Shown: positions 27,363 through 36,569, numbered from the stretch's first letter. The stretch is DNA of 64,000 bases from Acinetobacter nosocomialis (GCA_025736915.1 CP107049.1:1488001-1552000); one strand, 5' to 3'. The notes: a model not told the origin generated them from the sequence alone. Made by a program: numbers and translations.

Positions 27363-27794
27363 ATGCCACTACAAAGAAAACAAAACTCAAAACTCTTGTG
27401 GATTTTAATTGGGGGCTTAAGCATTCTTGTAGTGCTTTTTTTCGCAGCACAATGGTTTTTCAAAAAAACCGAATCGTCAGTACCAATGGTTGATCCTCAA
27501 CCTGTCTCGACACCTGCACCTCAAAAAACTACAAAACCATCTGCAAGTTCTGAGCCTGTCGCTCAAACACAAACTGCTAACGCGCAACAGCTTGTAAATG
27601 AAGATGTGCTCAAACAACCTGTCCCAGCTCAAGAATCTTTAGCAAAAGAAGAAGTGTCTAAACTCAATGACATTCATCATCAGCTGCAAGATCAGGAAGA
27701 GACATTAAAAGCTCAACATGCTGATGCAGATCAACTTATTAAGCTAAAAGAAGAGCAAGTGAAACTCCTTGAGGCTCAGGTTAAACAACAATAG
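27363..27794 (+). CDS. Single-pass membrane protein with Pro/Ala linker and coiled coil
   Basis: 143 residues: a short basic N-terminus, one membrane helix (LLWILIGGLSILVVLFFAAQWFF), a Pro/Thr/Ser/Gln-rich linker (about 40-85), then a coiled coil of Lys/Glu/Leu (LNDIHHQLQDQEETLKAQ to the end). The orientation suggests an inner-membrane anchor with a periplasmic coil. No family is recognised. It starts 11 bp after the yheV-like gene, so prlC, yheV and this gene are likely one operon, closed by the terminator at 27823. Confidence 0.7.
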   Translation: MPLQRKQNSKLLWILIGGLSILVVLFFAAQWFFKKTESSVPMVDPQPVSTPAPQKTTKPSASSEPVAQTQTANAQQLVNEDVLKQPVPAQESLAKEEVSKLNDIHHQLQDQEETLKAQHADADQLIKLKEEQVKLLEAQVKQQ

Positions 27795-27822
27795 TATTTG
27801 TTTAACTCTAAATATGATGCAA

Positions 27823-27853
27823 AAAAAGCTAGTTCATACGGAGCTAGCTTTTT
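27823..27853 (+). terminator. Terminator of the prlC operon
   Basis: AAAAAGCTAG pairs with CTAGCTTTTT over 11 bases, with a T tract. Confidence 0.88.
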
Positions 27854-27895
27854 TATTTATTAAGAATTTATTTGCTCAAAATAACTACGACATAA

Positions 27896-27924
27896 AAAAA
27901 CACTCTCTTAAAGAGAGTGTTTTT
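27896..27924 (-). terminator. Terminator of the TRAP transporter gene
   Basis: On the minus strand ACACTCTCTT / AAGAGAGTGT forms a tight hairpin followed by TTTTTTT. Confidence 0.88.
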
Positions 27925-27944
27925 GCTCAGCTTATATTTTTAAA

Positions 27945-30140
27945 TTACTTGTACCAACCAAATAGTTTCAGCACTAGTGGAGCATAAGTGACTAATACCA
28001 ATGATGAGAACAAGACAATAATTGGTAATAACCAACGTTCATATCGGTAGTAAAAACTTGTGTATTTCTCTTTGGCTTCTGCATCGGCAGCATTTACCTC
28101 ATCATCACCAACGGATAACCGCGTGAGTAGATGGTTCAAGGCAACTGGTGGTGTTACATAACCAAACTCGAATGCAACCAATACAATCATCCAGAAATGA
28201 ATTGGGTGAATACCATTTTCGTAGGCTACAGGGGCAATCGTTGCTGCTACTAAAATTACAGCACCAAATGGATCTGTACACATACCAATAATGGCAAGTA
28301 GTAATGCAATAAATGCGAGCGAAATATAAATATTACCTAAGTGAGTCGGCAACATTTCAACAATTTCAGTACGCTCGATTAAACCACCCACACTTGCAGA
28401 CAACGCCATTAAAATAATAAGCGCGCCAATATGTCCAACTGTTTCTGATGTTGCAAAACGTAATGCACCACCAAAACCTAAACGGAACTGTGAACTATGT
28501 GGATCGTGTGACTGTAAGAATGGAGATTTTTTCTCATGTTCACGAACAATTGCTTCATGAATATTTAACGCTGGTGCCTCTTTAGGCATAACCATTTTAT
28601 CGTACAAGATCATCGCAATGAGCACGAGAGGCAGAATCACTGGTGCAGTAAATTCGTTCATACCTGTATCTAATGCATATTTATAAAATGCAAGAACAAC
28701 TACAGTAATCAAGATGTATGGAATAACCGGTACAAAAGCACGTGCCATACCTGGAAGTGCTACTTTCGGTGAGTTCACGCGGAACTTCTCTTCTGCCAAG
28801 AAAAGAGAGACACCCAAGAAAATAAATGCAGTTAACCAGAAGACATAAATACCATGTCCAAATAATTCATCAGATGTAACATGACGACTGTCCAACATCG
28901 CAATTAGAACGACCAAAAGGCAAGGACGTACTACTACACCTAGCGAACCAGACATTGCAGATACAGCGAGTGCATACTGACGGCGAGCACCAGCATTCCA
29001 GACTTCTTTATAAATAATCGCACCGGCTGCGATAACGAAAATTCCAGAAGCACCTGTATAGGCAGTTGGTACAGCAGCAGCAATCAAAATTAACCAAGTT
29101 AAAGTTTCTGGTGCCAAGTTCCATGGACGAAGTACGTTTAGGAACAAGTCCATTACACGTGTTTGCGTGAGCAACATACCTGCCCAAATAAATAAGGCAA
29201 GATTTAAGAAAATGCCCGAGAACTCTACCAACTGACCAAGGTAAATCCCTTGCCCCATTGGATAGTCCATAAAGAACGTAAATGCAACACCTGTAATCAC
29301 AGCCATATATGCATACAAAGGCACACATAATAAAGCTAAGCCAATATTGCCACCCTCACGTTTTGCTGGTGGGGAAACAAATAGCTGATAAAGACTAATT
29401 AAAGTAAGGACGACAAATAAAATCATCCATAACCAGTAAATAATGATTGTTTCATGAGTTGGAGAAACCCCTGAATTAATCACAGAACGGTACTGGCTAA
29501 TTACTGAAGAACTAAGCAATGCATTACCAAGCAACATAAAGAAGGCATACACTTTGTAGTCCAGCTTGGTTGCAGGGTTACGTAAACCAATATGGTGGAA
29601 CTTCAACGATGCAGTAATCGCTGAGATTAAGACCATAAAGACTAGTAAAATTGCGCGGTTCTCTGTACCAAATTTAAATATGCCAAAGAAACCCGTTTCA
29701 ATCGTACGATATGTACGCACTCCTGGATTTGCTTCAATATATTTAATGGTTTTATCGTAAGCCAGATATTTATCTTCACATTGCTGCTGTGCTGCTTGTA
29801 AGGATGCACGGACATCACTTTCTGAGGCAGCACCAAAGAAGCTTGCGAAATCATCAGATGCATTCGCTTTCATTTGCTCTTTTACTTGAGCATCAATATT
29901 TGGATGTCGATCACAAGACGGCTTTTCAGGCTCCGCACGCAAAAACGAATATTGCATGCCTATAGCAGGGTCACCATAAAGACGTTCCCCGATACGTAAT
30001 AATTGTCCGTGGATCATTTCCCCGGTACCAATTATGAGCGTCATTAATAGTAAAATGAGGATTACGAATGTTGAGATCCATTCGTTCCATATATAACCCA
30101 GCAGACCTAATCCAGATCTTTTTTCTTGATATTCTTGCAT
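27945..30140 (-). CDS. TRAP transporter large permease with N-terminal fused membrane region
   Basis: A 731-residue integral membrane protein. From about residue 270 it matches DctM-type TRAP large subunits: GIYLGQLVEFSGIFLNLALFIWAGMLL, TAYTGASGIFVIAAGAIIY, GVVVRPCLLVVLI and, near the end, EFGYVTPPVALNHLL. The first ~260 residues hold one helix, a roughly 105-residue extracytoplasmic loop with cysteines, and three more helices; they plausibly replace the separate small DctQ subunit. TRAP systems import organic acids using an ion gradient and an extracytoplasmic binding protein. No binding-protein gene is adjacent; a rhombosortase-like gene and a lipoprotein gene lie upstream on the same strand. 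Confidence 0.85.
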   Translation of the reverse strand: MQEYQEKRSGLGLLGYIWNEWISTFVILILLLMTLIIGTGEMIHGQLLRIGERLYGDPAIGMQYSFLRAEPEKPSCDRHPNIDAQVKEQMKANASDDFASFFGAASESDVRASLQAAQQQCEDKYLAYDKTIKYIEANPGVRTYRTIETGFFGIFKFGTENRAILLVFMVLISAITASLKFHHIGLRNPATKLDYKVYAFFMLLGNALLSSSVISQYRSVINSGVSPTHETIIIYWLWMILFVVLTLISLYQLFVSPPAKREGGNIGLALLCVPLYAYMAVITGVAFTFFMDYPMGQGIYLGQLVEFSGIFLNLALFIWAGMLLTQTRVMDLFLNVLRPWNLAPETLTWLILIAAAVPTAYTGASGIFVIAAGAIIYKEVWNAGARRQYALAVSAMSGSLGVVVRPCLLVVLIAMLDSRHVTSDELFGHGIYVFWLTAFIFLGVSLFLAEEKFRVNSPKVALPGMARAFVPVIPYILITVVVLAFYKYALDTGMNEFTAPVILPLVLIAMILYDKMVMPKEAPALNIHEAIVREHEKKSPFLQSHDPHSSQFRLGFGGALRFATSETVGHIGALIILMALSASVGGLIERTEIVEMLPTHLGNIYISLAFIALLLAIIGMCTDPFGAVILVAATIAPVAYENGIHPIHFWMIVLVAFEFGYVTPPVALNHLLTRLSVGDDEVNAADAEAKEKYTSFYYRYERWLLPIIVLFSSLVLVTYAPLVLKLFGWYK

Positions 30141-30327
30141 AAATATTCCAATTTTGTTCTCTCAAACCCCTCTTAACAAAGGCTTTGAGTCATGCAATTT
30201 CCTTGGTCAGGGGTATCGTCCATTCCCCTTCTACCAATCCCTTTATTCAACGATCAAATTTGCATCAAACTTTATCAATAAAGAATGACTAAAATCTCTT
30301 TTTTAACAGTTTGTATTGTCAATCTTT

Positions 30328-30894
30328 CTATTTGAACCTTTGTATAAGCCAATAGCATCCTCCAAAGATTGCACCGCCTATCGCCCCATATAAATGAGCT
30401 TCGGTTAAAACAGGACTCCCTATCAGCTGTGCTGTGCCTGTTTGCCCAAAAGTATTTTCCCAAATCAGCTTGGCAATAATTAACCCTAAAACCAGTAATG
30501 CAAAACTCCGTTCTTTACGGTATTGCAAATAAACTAAAGCAACAGCCGTATACAGCCCATGGAGTACTCCAGATAGACCGGCATATGCATCGATATAAGG
30601 CAAATAAAAATAGAACACCAAACTGATAAAAGGCGGCAAAAGAAAAAGAAGACTTAAGATGTGCCACACTTTGGTATGCGGAAATATGAAGGGCAAACAT
30701 GCGAATGCCATCATATTTAAAAGAAAATGAATCCAGCCAACATGTACCCAGTGCGCTGTCCACAAACGCCAAAACTCACCGAGTAAGCTTTCGCGCCAAT
30801 AAATAAAATAGTCTGGAAATACTTGTAGACATGCGGAAACAGAAATGCACCCTGCGACCAAAAGCACTTTTTTATTGAGTACATGATCTTTCAT
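30328..30894 (-). CDS. rrtA: Rhombosortase-type rhomboid protease
   Basis: A 188-residue membrane protein with about six helices. It carries the rhomboid serine motif AGLSGVLHG (S108) and a histidine in the last helix region (EAHLYGAIGG, H167), which form the catalytic dyad. The WRLWTAHWVHVGWIHFLLNMMA segment is the L1/helix-2 signature. Short length and motif spacing fit rhombosortases, which cleave C-terminal GlyGly-CTERM anchors of secreted proteins. No GlyGly-CTERM substrate is seen in this window. It lies between the TRAP gene and the lipoprotein gene. Confidence 0.8.
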   Translation of the reverse strand: MKDHVLNKKVLLVAGCISVSACLQVFPDYFIYWRESLLGEFWRLWTAHWVHVGWIHFLLNMMAFACLPFIFPHTKVWHILSLLFLLPPFISLVFYFYLPYIDAYAGLSGVLHGLYTAVALVYLQYRKERSFALLVLGLIIAKLIWENTFGQTGTAQLIGSPVLTEAHLYGAIGGAIFGGCYWLIQRFK

Positions 30895-30978
30895 AGCACA
30901 CTCCTTTTAAAACCGAACCCCTTACGATTAATCAGAAAATACGTAGCAACCGCAAGGAGTTAGTTTCTTCAGATCTGT

Positions 30979-32064
30979 TTACTGTGCAGGTGCAGAGGTC
31001 GAGTCAGCTGGAACTTCTGATGCAGCCCCACCATCAAACAACTCATCCAGTTCTGCTGAACCTTCATTTTTCTCATCCCAGAAATGAGACATACCATTAT
31101 CACCTGTACGAACACCTGTATGTTCAGTCCAATAACGGTCAGAAATGCCACGGACAATTAAACCCGCCATACTATCGATTAACTTGAAGTTCGGATTGAC
31201 TGGCTTGTCATCTGCTTGAGATGCTGCATAAGTTTTTAATGCATCACGGATTTTGGCATCGTCACCACTCGCTTGAGCAGCTACAGCGTAGAGTGCATGA
31301 GACAAACGGACACCTTTTTGCTCACCGATTTGCACTGACTGCTTTAATGTCTCATACGGGTCTGGTTTACCTTCGTTAGCCCCTGGTAATAAAGTCCAGA
31401 TCACCGCACGTGTTGCATTTGGTGCTCCCCAGAACTTTTGGTTATCAAGACAAACCATGCCACGTTCTACAATAGCAGCAATATCTTTCGGAACATTGAC
31501 AGAACCACCTGAGTTAATGTCATTCGTCACCGCTTGAAGACCACTGATCATTCCAAGTAGATATACAGTCTGATCGGTATCACTACGCATAGTTGGACAA
31601 GAATCACCTAAATGGTACTTATATTTAGATTCCCAACGATCAGCGAATAATTTATAGCCGGTATATTGTCGCTCTGCAGCAATTGCAGCCCAACGCTTCT
31701 GCGCAATACGTGCATCTTGAGCTTCTGTTACTTGTCCTGCTTTTGAAGCGCGCAAATAACGTAACTCCTGCTCTAATGCTTGGTTTTCCGCACATACACC
31801 TGAAGCAGCATACATTAAGACAGCAACACGAGTAGGATCTGCACCCATACCTTTAGTCGACATGATTGCAGGAGTTAAGGCACTACCAGTATTACAAACC
31901 ATTTCAGCATCTTGCATTGCCAAAATAGGTGGAACGACGTGCTTTTCCGTAAAACCTAAAGCAACATTTGCTCCGCTTTTCACGACGTATGAACAACCTG
32001 ATAAAACTGAAGCTGCAAGAAAACTCATCGCCAAACCTTGGCTTATTTTTTGGACTTTAGACAT
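30979..32064 (-). CDS. Lipoprotein, possibly the TatT-like component of a TRAP system
   Basis: A 361-residue protein with a lipoprotein signal; the lipobox LSGC gives C24. The mature part is alpha-helical with several cysteines, and short helix-turn-helix stretches resemble a degenerate TPR array (RLSHALYAVAAQASGDDAKIRDALKTY). TatT proteins are TPR lipoproteins that accompany some TRAP transporters, and this gene is upstream of a TRAP permease on the same strand. That makes a TatT role plausible, but it is inference. The C-terminus is Pro/Ser/Ala-rich (EVPADSTSAPAQ). Confidence 0.6.
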   Translation of the reverse strand: MSKVQKISQGLAMSFLAASVLSGCSYVVKSGANVALGFTEKHVVPPILAMQDAEMVCNTGSALTPAIMSTKGMGADPTRVAVLMYAASGVCAENQALEQELRYLRASKAGQVTEAQDARIAQKRWAAIAAERQYTGYKLFADRWESKYKYHLGDSCPTMRSDTDQTVYLLGMISGLQAVTNDINSGGSVNVPKDIAAIVERGMVCLDNQKFWGAPNATRAVIWTLLPGANEGKPDPYETLKQSVQIGEQKGVRLSHALYAVAAQASGDDAKIRDALKTYAASQADDKPVNPNFKLIDSMAGLIVRGISDRYWTEHTGVRTGDNGMSHFWDEKNEGSAELDELFDGGAASEVPADSTSAPAQ

Positions 32065-32231
32065 CTTCCTGTCCTCGATGTAATTTGTTTTTTCCTTTTC
32101 AGATGTACATTAGCAGATGCATATCTTGAATAAAAGAGTAATTACTCTAATTGTAGCGCTTATACTTTGACACACTTCACAGCAGATAAAATTGACAGTT
32201 TTTCAGGGAAACAAAAATTTTAGGCAAAAAA

Positions 32232-32265
32232 AAGTAGCATTGCGACGGTTCAGCACATGCTACTT
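32232..32265 (-). terminator. Terminator after the 33-residue membrane protein gene
   Basis: On the minus strand AAGTAGCAT / ATGCTACTT pairs over 16 bases and is followed by eight T's. Confidence 0.85.
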
Positions 32266-32296
32266 ATTAACTGGGATAAGCTTTTAACGGCTTATA

Positions 32297-32398
32297 TTAT
32301 TGTTGTTCTATATAATCCTTGAGTAAAGTTCCTGCTCTTCCTACTACTACAGCCATAACAACTGCAATTAACAGAAACATCCACATTGAAATCTCCAT
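32297..32398 (-). CDS. Tiny membrane protein A (33 residues)
   Basis: The ORF has a perfect AGGAGG ribosome site six bases before the ATG. The product MEISMWMFLLIAVVMAVVVG is followed by RAGTLLKDYIEQQ: one membrane helix and a short charged tail. It is a clear paralogue of the 50-residue protein encoded just upstream: both end the helix with VVxGRAGTLL(K/R), and the DNA from GGAGGTCTC to the shared GTAAAGTTCCTGCTCTTCC is recognisably duplicated. Function is unknown; such single-helix proteins often modulate larger membrane complexes. A terminator follows. Confidence 0.75.
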   Translation of the reverse strand: MEISMWMFLLIAVVMAVVVGRAGTLLKDYIEQQ

Positions 32399-32471
32399 GA
32401 GAGACCTCCTTACTACATTCGCACCCAGTAAAACTGGACACTTGATGAAATTAATCGATTAACCAATTAAA

Positions 32472-32624
32472 CTATTGGCTGACCGACGACCTTTGCATCC
32501 TCTGTCTCTTAACTTTGCTATAATTAGCTTTATTAAGATGTTCCCTGAGTAAAGTTCCTGCTCTTCCTATCACCACTGCCAGAATGATGGCAATGACCAA
32601 GAACGACCATGTTGGCATCTCCAT
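32472..32624 (-). CDS. Tiny membrane protein B (50 residues)
   Basis: Starts MEMPTWSFLVIAIILAVVIG, then RAGTLLREHLNK and a basic tail ending QRMQRSSVSQ. The ribosome site GGAGG lies six bases before the ATG at 32624, which supports this start over the much longer open frame reaching 32831. It has one membrane helix and is paralogous to the neighbouring 33-residue protein, with a 17-residue basic extension. Both genes are on the minus strand, 73 bp apart. Function is unknown. Confidence 0.72.
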   Translation of the reverse strand: MEMPTWSFLVIAIILAVVIGRAGTLLREHLNKANYSKVKRQRMQRSSVSQ

Positions 32625-32831
32625 TTGAGACCTCCGACACACTTTACGTTGGTGTTTGTACTTTAACCGATAGAATAATAACCATATTGAGAAATTGTCG
32701 GACAATTGACTTTCTTGCTCTTTTTTCTGTATTTTAACTAGACAATTTAAATTTTCCGAAAAGAAATAAATCTTAATTATTTGATTTTTAATATTTTTAA
32801 ATAAATATACAAATGTAGAATTGTCTAACAA

Positions 32832-33221
32832 TTAATAGAATTTTTCTAAAGTCTTAAGCTGTTTCCATTGAGATAAGGACATTTGATCAAACCAAATCAC
32901 AGAAGTTAGTGTTTCATGCCCTTCAAAATAGATCACTATGAAAATCTGATAATCAATTATTTTTAAAATTTCTACACGAGAAATGGTTTGTTCTGAATGA
33001 AAGCTAAGTGACCATAATTTCTGATCTAAATAAGCAATTTGAACGAGCTGTGGTCGCTTTAAAAAGAAAATAAAACTTATAAATAATAAACAGACCGCAA
33101 CCAACCACCAGAGTATTGTTATCAGCTGATAAAACAGAACTGCTAAACTTAAGCCAATAAAAAACTGAAATATAATCGAGAAACGGCTATATTTCAGTTT
33201 AAAATTCAATTGATTGACCAA
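32832..33221 (-). CDS. ygfX: YgfX-like membrane protein
   Basis: 129 residues with two membrane helices at about 15-55 (IIFQFFIGLSLAVLFYQL, ILWWLVAVCLLFISFIFFL), then a cytoplasmic beta-rich tail ending WFDQMSLSQWKQLKTLEKF. That tail matches the YgfX (CptA) ending, where a DSM...EW..LRR pattern is common. It starts six bases after sdhE, the usual ygfX-sdhE pairing in gammaproteobacteria. YgfX has been reported as a toxin affecting division in E. coli; whether that holds here is open. Confidence 0.78.
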   Translation of the reverse strand: MVNQLNFKLKYSRFSIIFQFFIGLSLAVLFYQLITILWWLVAVCLLFISFIFFLKRPQLVQIAYLDQKLWSLSFHSEQTISRVEILKIIDYQIFIVIYFEGHETLTSVIWFDQMSLSQWKQLKTLEKFY

Positions 33222-33227
33222 AATTAA

Positions 33228-33485
33228 TCAGCCATGAACATAATGCTTTAATTTATGGATGAAATCACGTAATTCTGTACGCGGCGGTTCAGATACTTCC
33301 ATAAACCAGTCAAGTAAGTCAGGATCTTCCTGCTCTACTAATTCAGCAAACAATGCTTTTTCTGCTGGATCTGCCTTTAAATAATAATTTTTCACATACG
33401 GGTCAAAATAGACATCAATTTCCTTTAAACCGCGGCGTGCGCGATAAACTACTTTACGTTCTTCCAAGGTCATTTCTTCAGACAT
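33228..33485 (-). CDS. sdhE: FAD assembly factor SdhE
   Basis: An 85-residue protein that promotes covalent flavinylation of succinate dehydrogenase and fumarate reductase. The RRGLKEID motif (RGxxE) is the hallmark of SdhE, followed by the acidic LVEQEDPDLLDWFM helix. It heads an operon with ygfX and is divergent from the acyl-CoA dehydrogenase gene. Confidence 0.93.
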   Translation of the reverse strand: MSEEMTLEERKVVYRARRGLKEIDVYFDPYVKNYYLKADPAEKALFAELVEQEDPDLLDWFMEVSEPPRTELRDFIHKLKHYVHG

Positions 33486-33674
33486 TTATTTCCCCATCTG
33501 CGTTGATAGTGCGCCTAGTTTACCTGATCACATAAGAAAGTTCGCTAAAAATCTCAAATTGACCAAACTTATCACTTCATAGCTATAAATGAGCATTCAT
33601 CACATTGTTAGACCTAATGAGCTTGCCTTATGTTTAGACTCATAACATCAAGCCCAAACCAAGGAAGAAATACA

Positions 33675-34847
33675 ATGCAATCTGGTGCTATTCGTCCCAT
33701 TCCAAATATGTTACCTCGCCATCTATTTAACGAAGAACATGAAGCTTTTCGTGAAACGGTACGTAAATTCTATGAGAAGGAAGTTGTACCAAATACTGAA
33801 AAATATGAAAAACAACAACATGTGGACCGAGATCTTTGGAATAAAGCTGGTGCATTAGGTTTACTGTGCACCACCATGCCAGAACAATACGGTGGCTCAG
33901 GTGTAGACCGTCTATACAGTATGATTCTTATTGAAGAACAAGCCTATGCTATGGACTCAAGTACAGGTTTCTCGTTGCATTCCGATATTGTCGCCAACTA
34001 TATCAATAACTTTGGAAATGAAGAACAAAAGCAAAAATGGCTCCCTAAGATGGCGACTGGTGAAACAGTGACCGCAATTGCCATGACAGAACCAGGAACG
34101 GGTTCAGATTTACAAGCTGTTCGAACAACAGCCGTCCTTGATGGCGATGAATATGTCATTAATGGTTCAAAAATATTTATTACCAATGGCTATTTGTGCG
34201 ATATGGCCATCGTGGTCTGTAAAACAGGTAACAGCGATAAAGGCTCTGCCAATTTATCACTTATTATTGTCGAAGCTGACCGTGCTGGTTTTACTAAAGG
34301 TAAGCCACTCAACAAAATTGGCATGAAAGGCCAAGATACATGTGAACTCTTCTTCGATAACGTTCGTGTTCCTAAAGAAAATCTTTTAGGCATGGAAGGT
34401 ATGGGCTTTATTATGCTCATGAAAGAATTAGCATGGGAGCGTATGTTGGTTGCAATTATCTGCCAAGCTGGTGCAGAAGCAGCGTTTGCACATACTGTTC
34501 AATATACAAAAGATCGTAAAGCATTTGGCAAGCCAATTAGTGCTTTCCAGAATACACGCTTCAAACTAGCAGAATTACGTACAGAAATAGATTTCTGTCG
34601 CACCTATTTAGATCGTTGTATGGAATTACAACTTGATGAAAAATTAAGTGTAGAAGCTGCCGCTGCCGCAAAATATAAAATTTCTGATATGTTTTCAAAA
34701 GTGGTCGATGAATGTCTTCAATTACATGGAGGCTATGGTTACATGCTGGAATATCCAATTGCTCGTGCTTATATTGACCACCGAGCAAACCGCATTTATG
34801 CAGGCACCAATGAAATTATGAAAGAGTTAATTTCCAGAACACTTTAA
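33675..34847 (+). CDS. Acyl-CoA dehydrogenase, long-chain (ACADL-like) type
   Basis: A 390-residue FAD enzyme of fatty-acid beta-oxidation. Visible motifs are AMTEPGTGSDL, ITNGYLCD, the RKAFGKPISAFQNTRFKLAEL FAD/dimer region and QLHGGYGYMLEYPIAR. The C-terminal IYAGTNEIMKELI lacks the Glu base used by short and medium-chain enzymes. Instead E255 in AWERM aligns with the helix-G base of long-chain and isovaleryl enzymes. ATG 33675 is chosen because AAGGAAG precedes it; an in-frame ATG at 33630 adds 15 unrelated residues. It ends at a terminator facing the monooxygenase gene. Confidence 0.9.
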   Translation: MQSGAIRPIPNMLPRHLFNEEHEAFRETVRKFYEKEVVPNTEKYEKQQHVDRDLWNKAGALGLLCTTMPEQYGGSGVDRLYSMILIEEQAYAMDSSTGFSLHSDIVANYINNFGNEEQKQKWLPKMATGETVTAIAMTEPGTGSDLQAVRTTAVLDGDEYVINGSKIFITNGYLCDMAIVVCKTGNSDKGSANLSLIIVEADRAGFTKGKPLNKIGMKGQDTCELFFDNVRVPKENLLGMEGMGFIMLMKELAWERMLVAIICQAGAEAAFAHTVQYTKDRKAFGKPISAFQNTRFKLAELRTEIDFCRTYLDRCMELQLDEKLSVEAAAAAKYKISDMFSKVVDECLQLHGGYGYMLEYPIARAYIDHRANRIYAGTNEIMKELISRTL

Positions 34848-34860
34848 TACCATACATAAA

Positions 34861-34883
34861 AAAGGAGGCAGATCGCCTCCTTT
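34861..34883. terminator. Bidirectional terminator
   Basis: AAAGGAGGC and GCCTCCTTT form a GC-rich hairpin with A and T tracts on the two sides, between convergent genes. Confidence 0.92.
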
Positions 34884-34898
34884 TTTTTATTTCAAATC

Positions 34899-36389
34899 TT
34901 AAGACACTAGCTTTGGCTTACGTGTATTTACATCTGAATGTTTGTGAAAATGAAGAATGCCATCATCGAACTTAGCATTTTGTAATGACTTTCTATCTTC
35001 AAGATAGTTATTGGTTACTTGCCATGGAGCATGCTTACCTTGCTTTGGAAGCTCATGAGCTGCACGACTAATATAGCCAGAAGATAGTTTACCCATCACA
35101 GTATCTTCTTCCATTTCGTTTTTATTACCCGCTGGAATAACTTCGTCATAGTTATTCTTGTCCATATAGTTTAATAGACGGGAAATATAATCTGCTGCAA
35201 TATCAACTTTTAATGTCCAAGATGCATTCACATAGCCAATAATCATGGCCATATTTGGAATATCACTTAGCATAATACCATTGTAAAGCATATGTTCTGA
35301 GGAGTTGATTGGCTTACCATCAACTTTAGCTTGAACACCACCCATAATTTGGACTTGTAAACCAGTTGCAGACACTATGATATCGGCATCAAGGTGTTTA
35401 CCAGACTTTAATTGAATACCAGTCTCTGTAAATTTCTCAATCTGATCAGTTTCAACACTCGCCTTACCTTCACGAAGAATCTTAAATAGATCACCATCAG
35501 GTACAACACATAAACGCTGATCCCAAGGATTATAAGAAGGCGTAAAGTGTTTCATATCTACTTTACCCTTAAGCTGCATTTCAATTGCTTTTAAGAGTAA
35601 ACGACGAACTGTTTTAGGATGCTTCTGAGACAATGCATAAATTGCGCGTTGCATACCAATATTACGAGCACGGGTAAATTTGTAAGCCGCCTCTTCAGAC
35701 ATAAATCTACGAGTCTTTTCATAGATGAAGTCAATAGAAGGAACAGTTGCAATATACGTAGGCGAACGTTGTAACATCGTCACGTGACCTGCTCCACCTT
35801 TTGACATTGCAGGCACCAGAGTAATTGCTGTAGCTCCACTACCAATAATTACTACTTTCTTACCTGTATAGTCTAAGTTTTCTGGCCAATGCTGCGGATG
35901 AATAAGTTGACCTTTGAAAGCTTCTTGATTTGGGAATGTCGGCGCATAGCCTTGGTCATAATTATAATAACCCGTACAACCTACAACAAAGTTGGCTACC
36001 CAAGTCTGCTGTTTTTTATTGCTATCTTCGACAACAACATGCCACTTCTTAGATGAAGAATCATAATTTGCAGAGAGTACACGATGACCAAAGTGAATTT
36101 TTTCTTTTAACTTAAACTCATCAATCACTTCGCCTAGATACCCTTTAATAGAAGCACCATCAGCCAATACATTTGCTTTACGCCATGGTTTAAAGTTAAA
36201 ACCAAAAGTAGACATATCAGAATCTGAACGAATACCAGGATAACGGAAAAGATCCCAAGTCCCACCAAACGATTCACGACGTTCTAAAATTTCGAACTGA
36301 CGTTGCGGAGAGTTTTTAGATAAATGGGCAGCAACTCCGATTCCTGAAATGCCTGCACCAATGATTAAAATATCAAGTTGCTTTTCCAT
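34899..36389 (-). CDS. Flavin-containing Baeyer-Villiger-type monooxygenase (EthA-like)
   Basis: A 496-residue FAD/NADPH enzyme. The FAD dinucleotide fold is GAGISGIGVAAHL at about 10-22. The Baeyer-Villiger fingerprint FxGxxxHxxxWP appears as FKGQLIHPQHWPE. A second Rossmann motif is IIGSGATAITLVP. The segment WDLFRYPGIRSDSDMSTFGF is typical of EthA and related class B monooxygenases that oxidise ketones, aldehydes or sulfides. It appears to be a single gene. The natural substrate is unknown. Confidence 0.88.
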   Translation of the reverse strand: MEKQLDILIIGAGISGIGVAAHLSKNSPQRQFEILERRESFGGTWDLFRYPGIRSDSDMSTFGFNFKPWRKANVLADGASIKGYLGEVIDEFKLKEKIHFGHRVLSANYDSSSKKWHVVVEDSNKKQQTWVANFVVGCTGYYNYDQGYAPTFPNQEAFKGQLIHPQHWPENLDYTGKKVVIIGSGATAITLVPAMSKGGAGHVTMLQRSPTYIATVPSIDFIYEKTRRFMSEEAAYKFTRARNIGMQRAIYALSQKHPKTVRRLLLKAIEMQLKGKVDMKHFTPSYNPWDQRLCVVPDGDLFKILREGKASVETDQIEKFTETGIQLKSGKHLDADIIVSATGLQVQIMGGVQAKVDGKPINSSEHMLYNGIMLSDIPNMAMIIGYVNASWTLKVDIAADYISRLLNYMDKNNYDEVIPAGNKNEMEEDTVMGKLSSGYISRAAHELPKQGKHAPWQVTNNYLEDRKSLQNAKFDDGILHFHKHSDVNTRKPKLVS

Positions 36390-36530
36390 TTTATTTTTAT
36401 ACCCATTGTTGAGAATATGACTTTATTAAAGCACAATTTTGACAATACACAATGTCAAGTTTGACCGTTTATCCGTTTTTTTATGTCACTTGAGGACATT
36501 TTTTATTTTTATAGATCCCAGAAAATAAAA

Positions 36531-36553
36531 AAGACCGGCATAAAGCCGGCCTT
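36531..36553 (-). terminator. Terminator of the alpha ribosomal operon
   Basis: On the minus strand AAGGCCGGC / GCCGGTCTT forms a hairpin followed by TTTTTATTTT, 17 bases past rplQ. Confidence 0.9.
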
Positions 36554-36569
36554 TTCCGAATAATATCAA

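Noticed and set aside
29008-29328. ORFs overlapping the TRAP permease and rhombosortase genes in other frames
   Set aside because: They are shadows of the membrane-protein genes, with improbable composition and no ribosome sites.
32472-32831. 119-residue ORF reading through tiny membrane protein B
   Set aside because: The first 69 codons lie in AT-rich spacer without a ribosome site, whereas GGAGG precedes the ATG at 32624 and similarity to the paralogue starts there.
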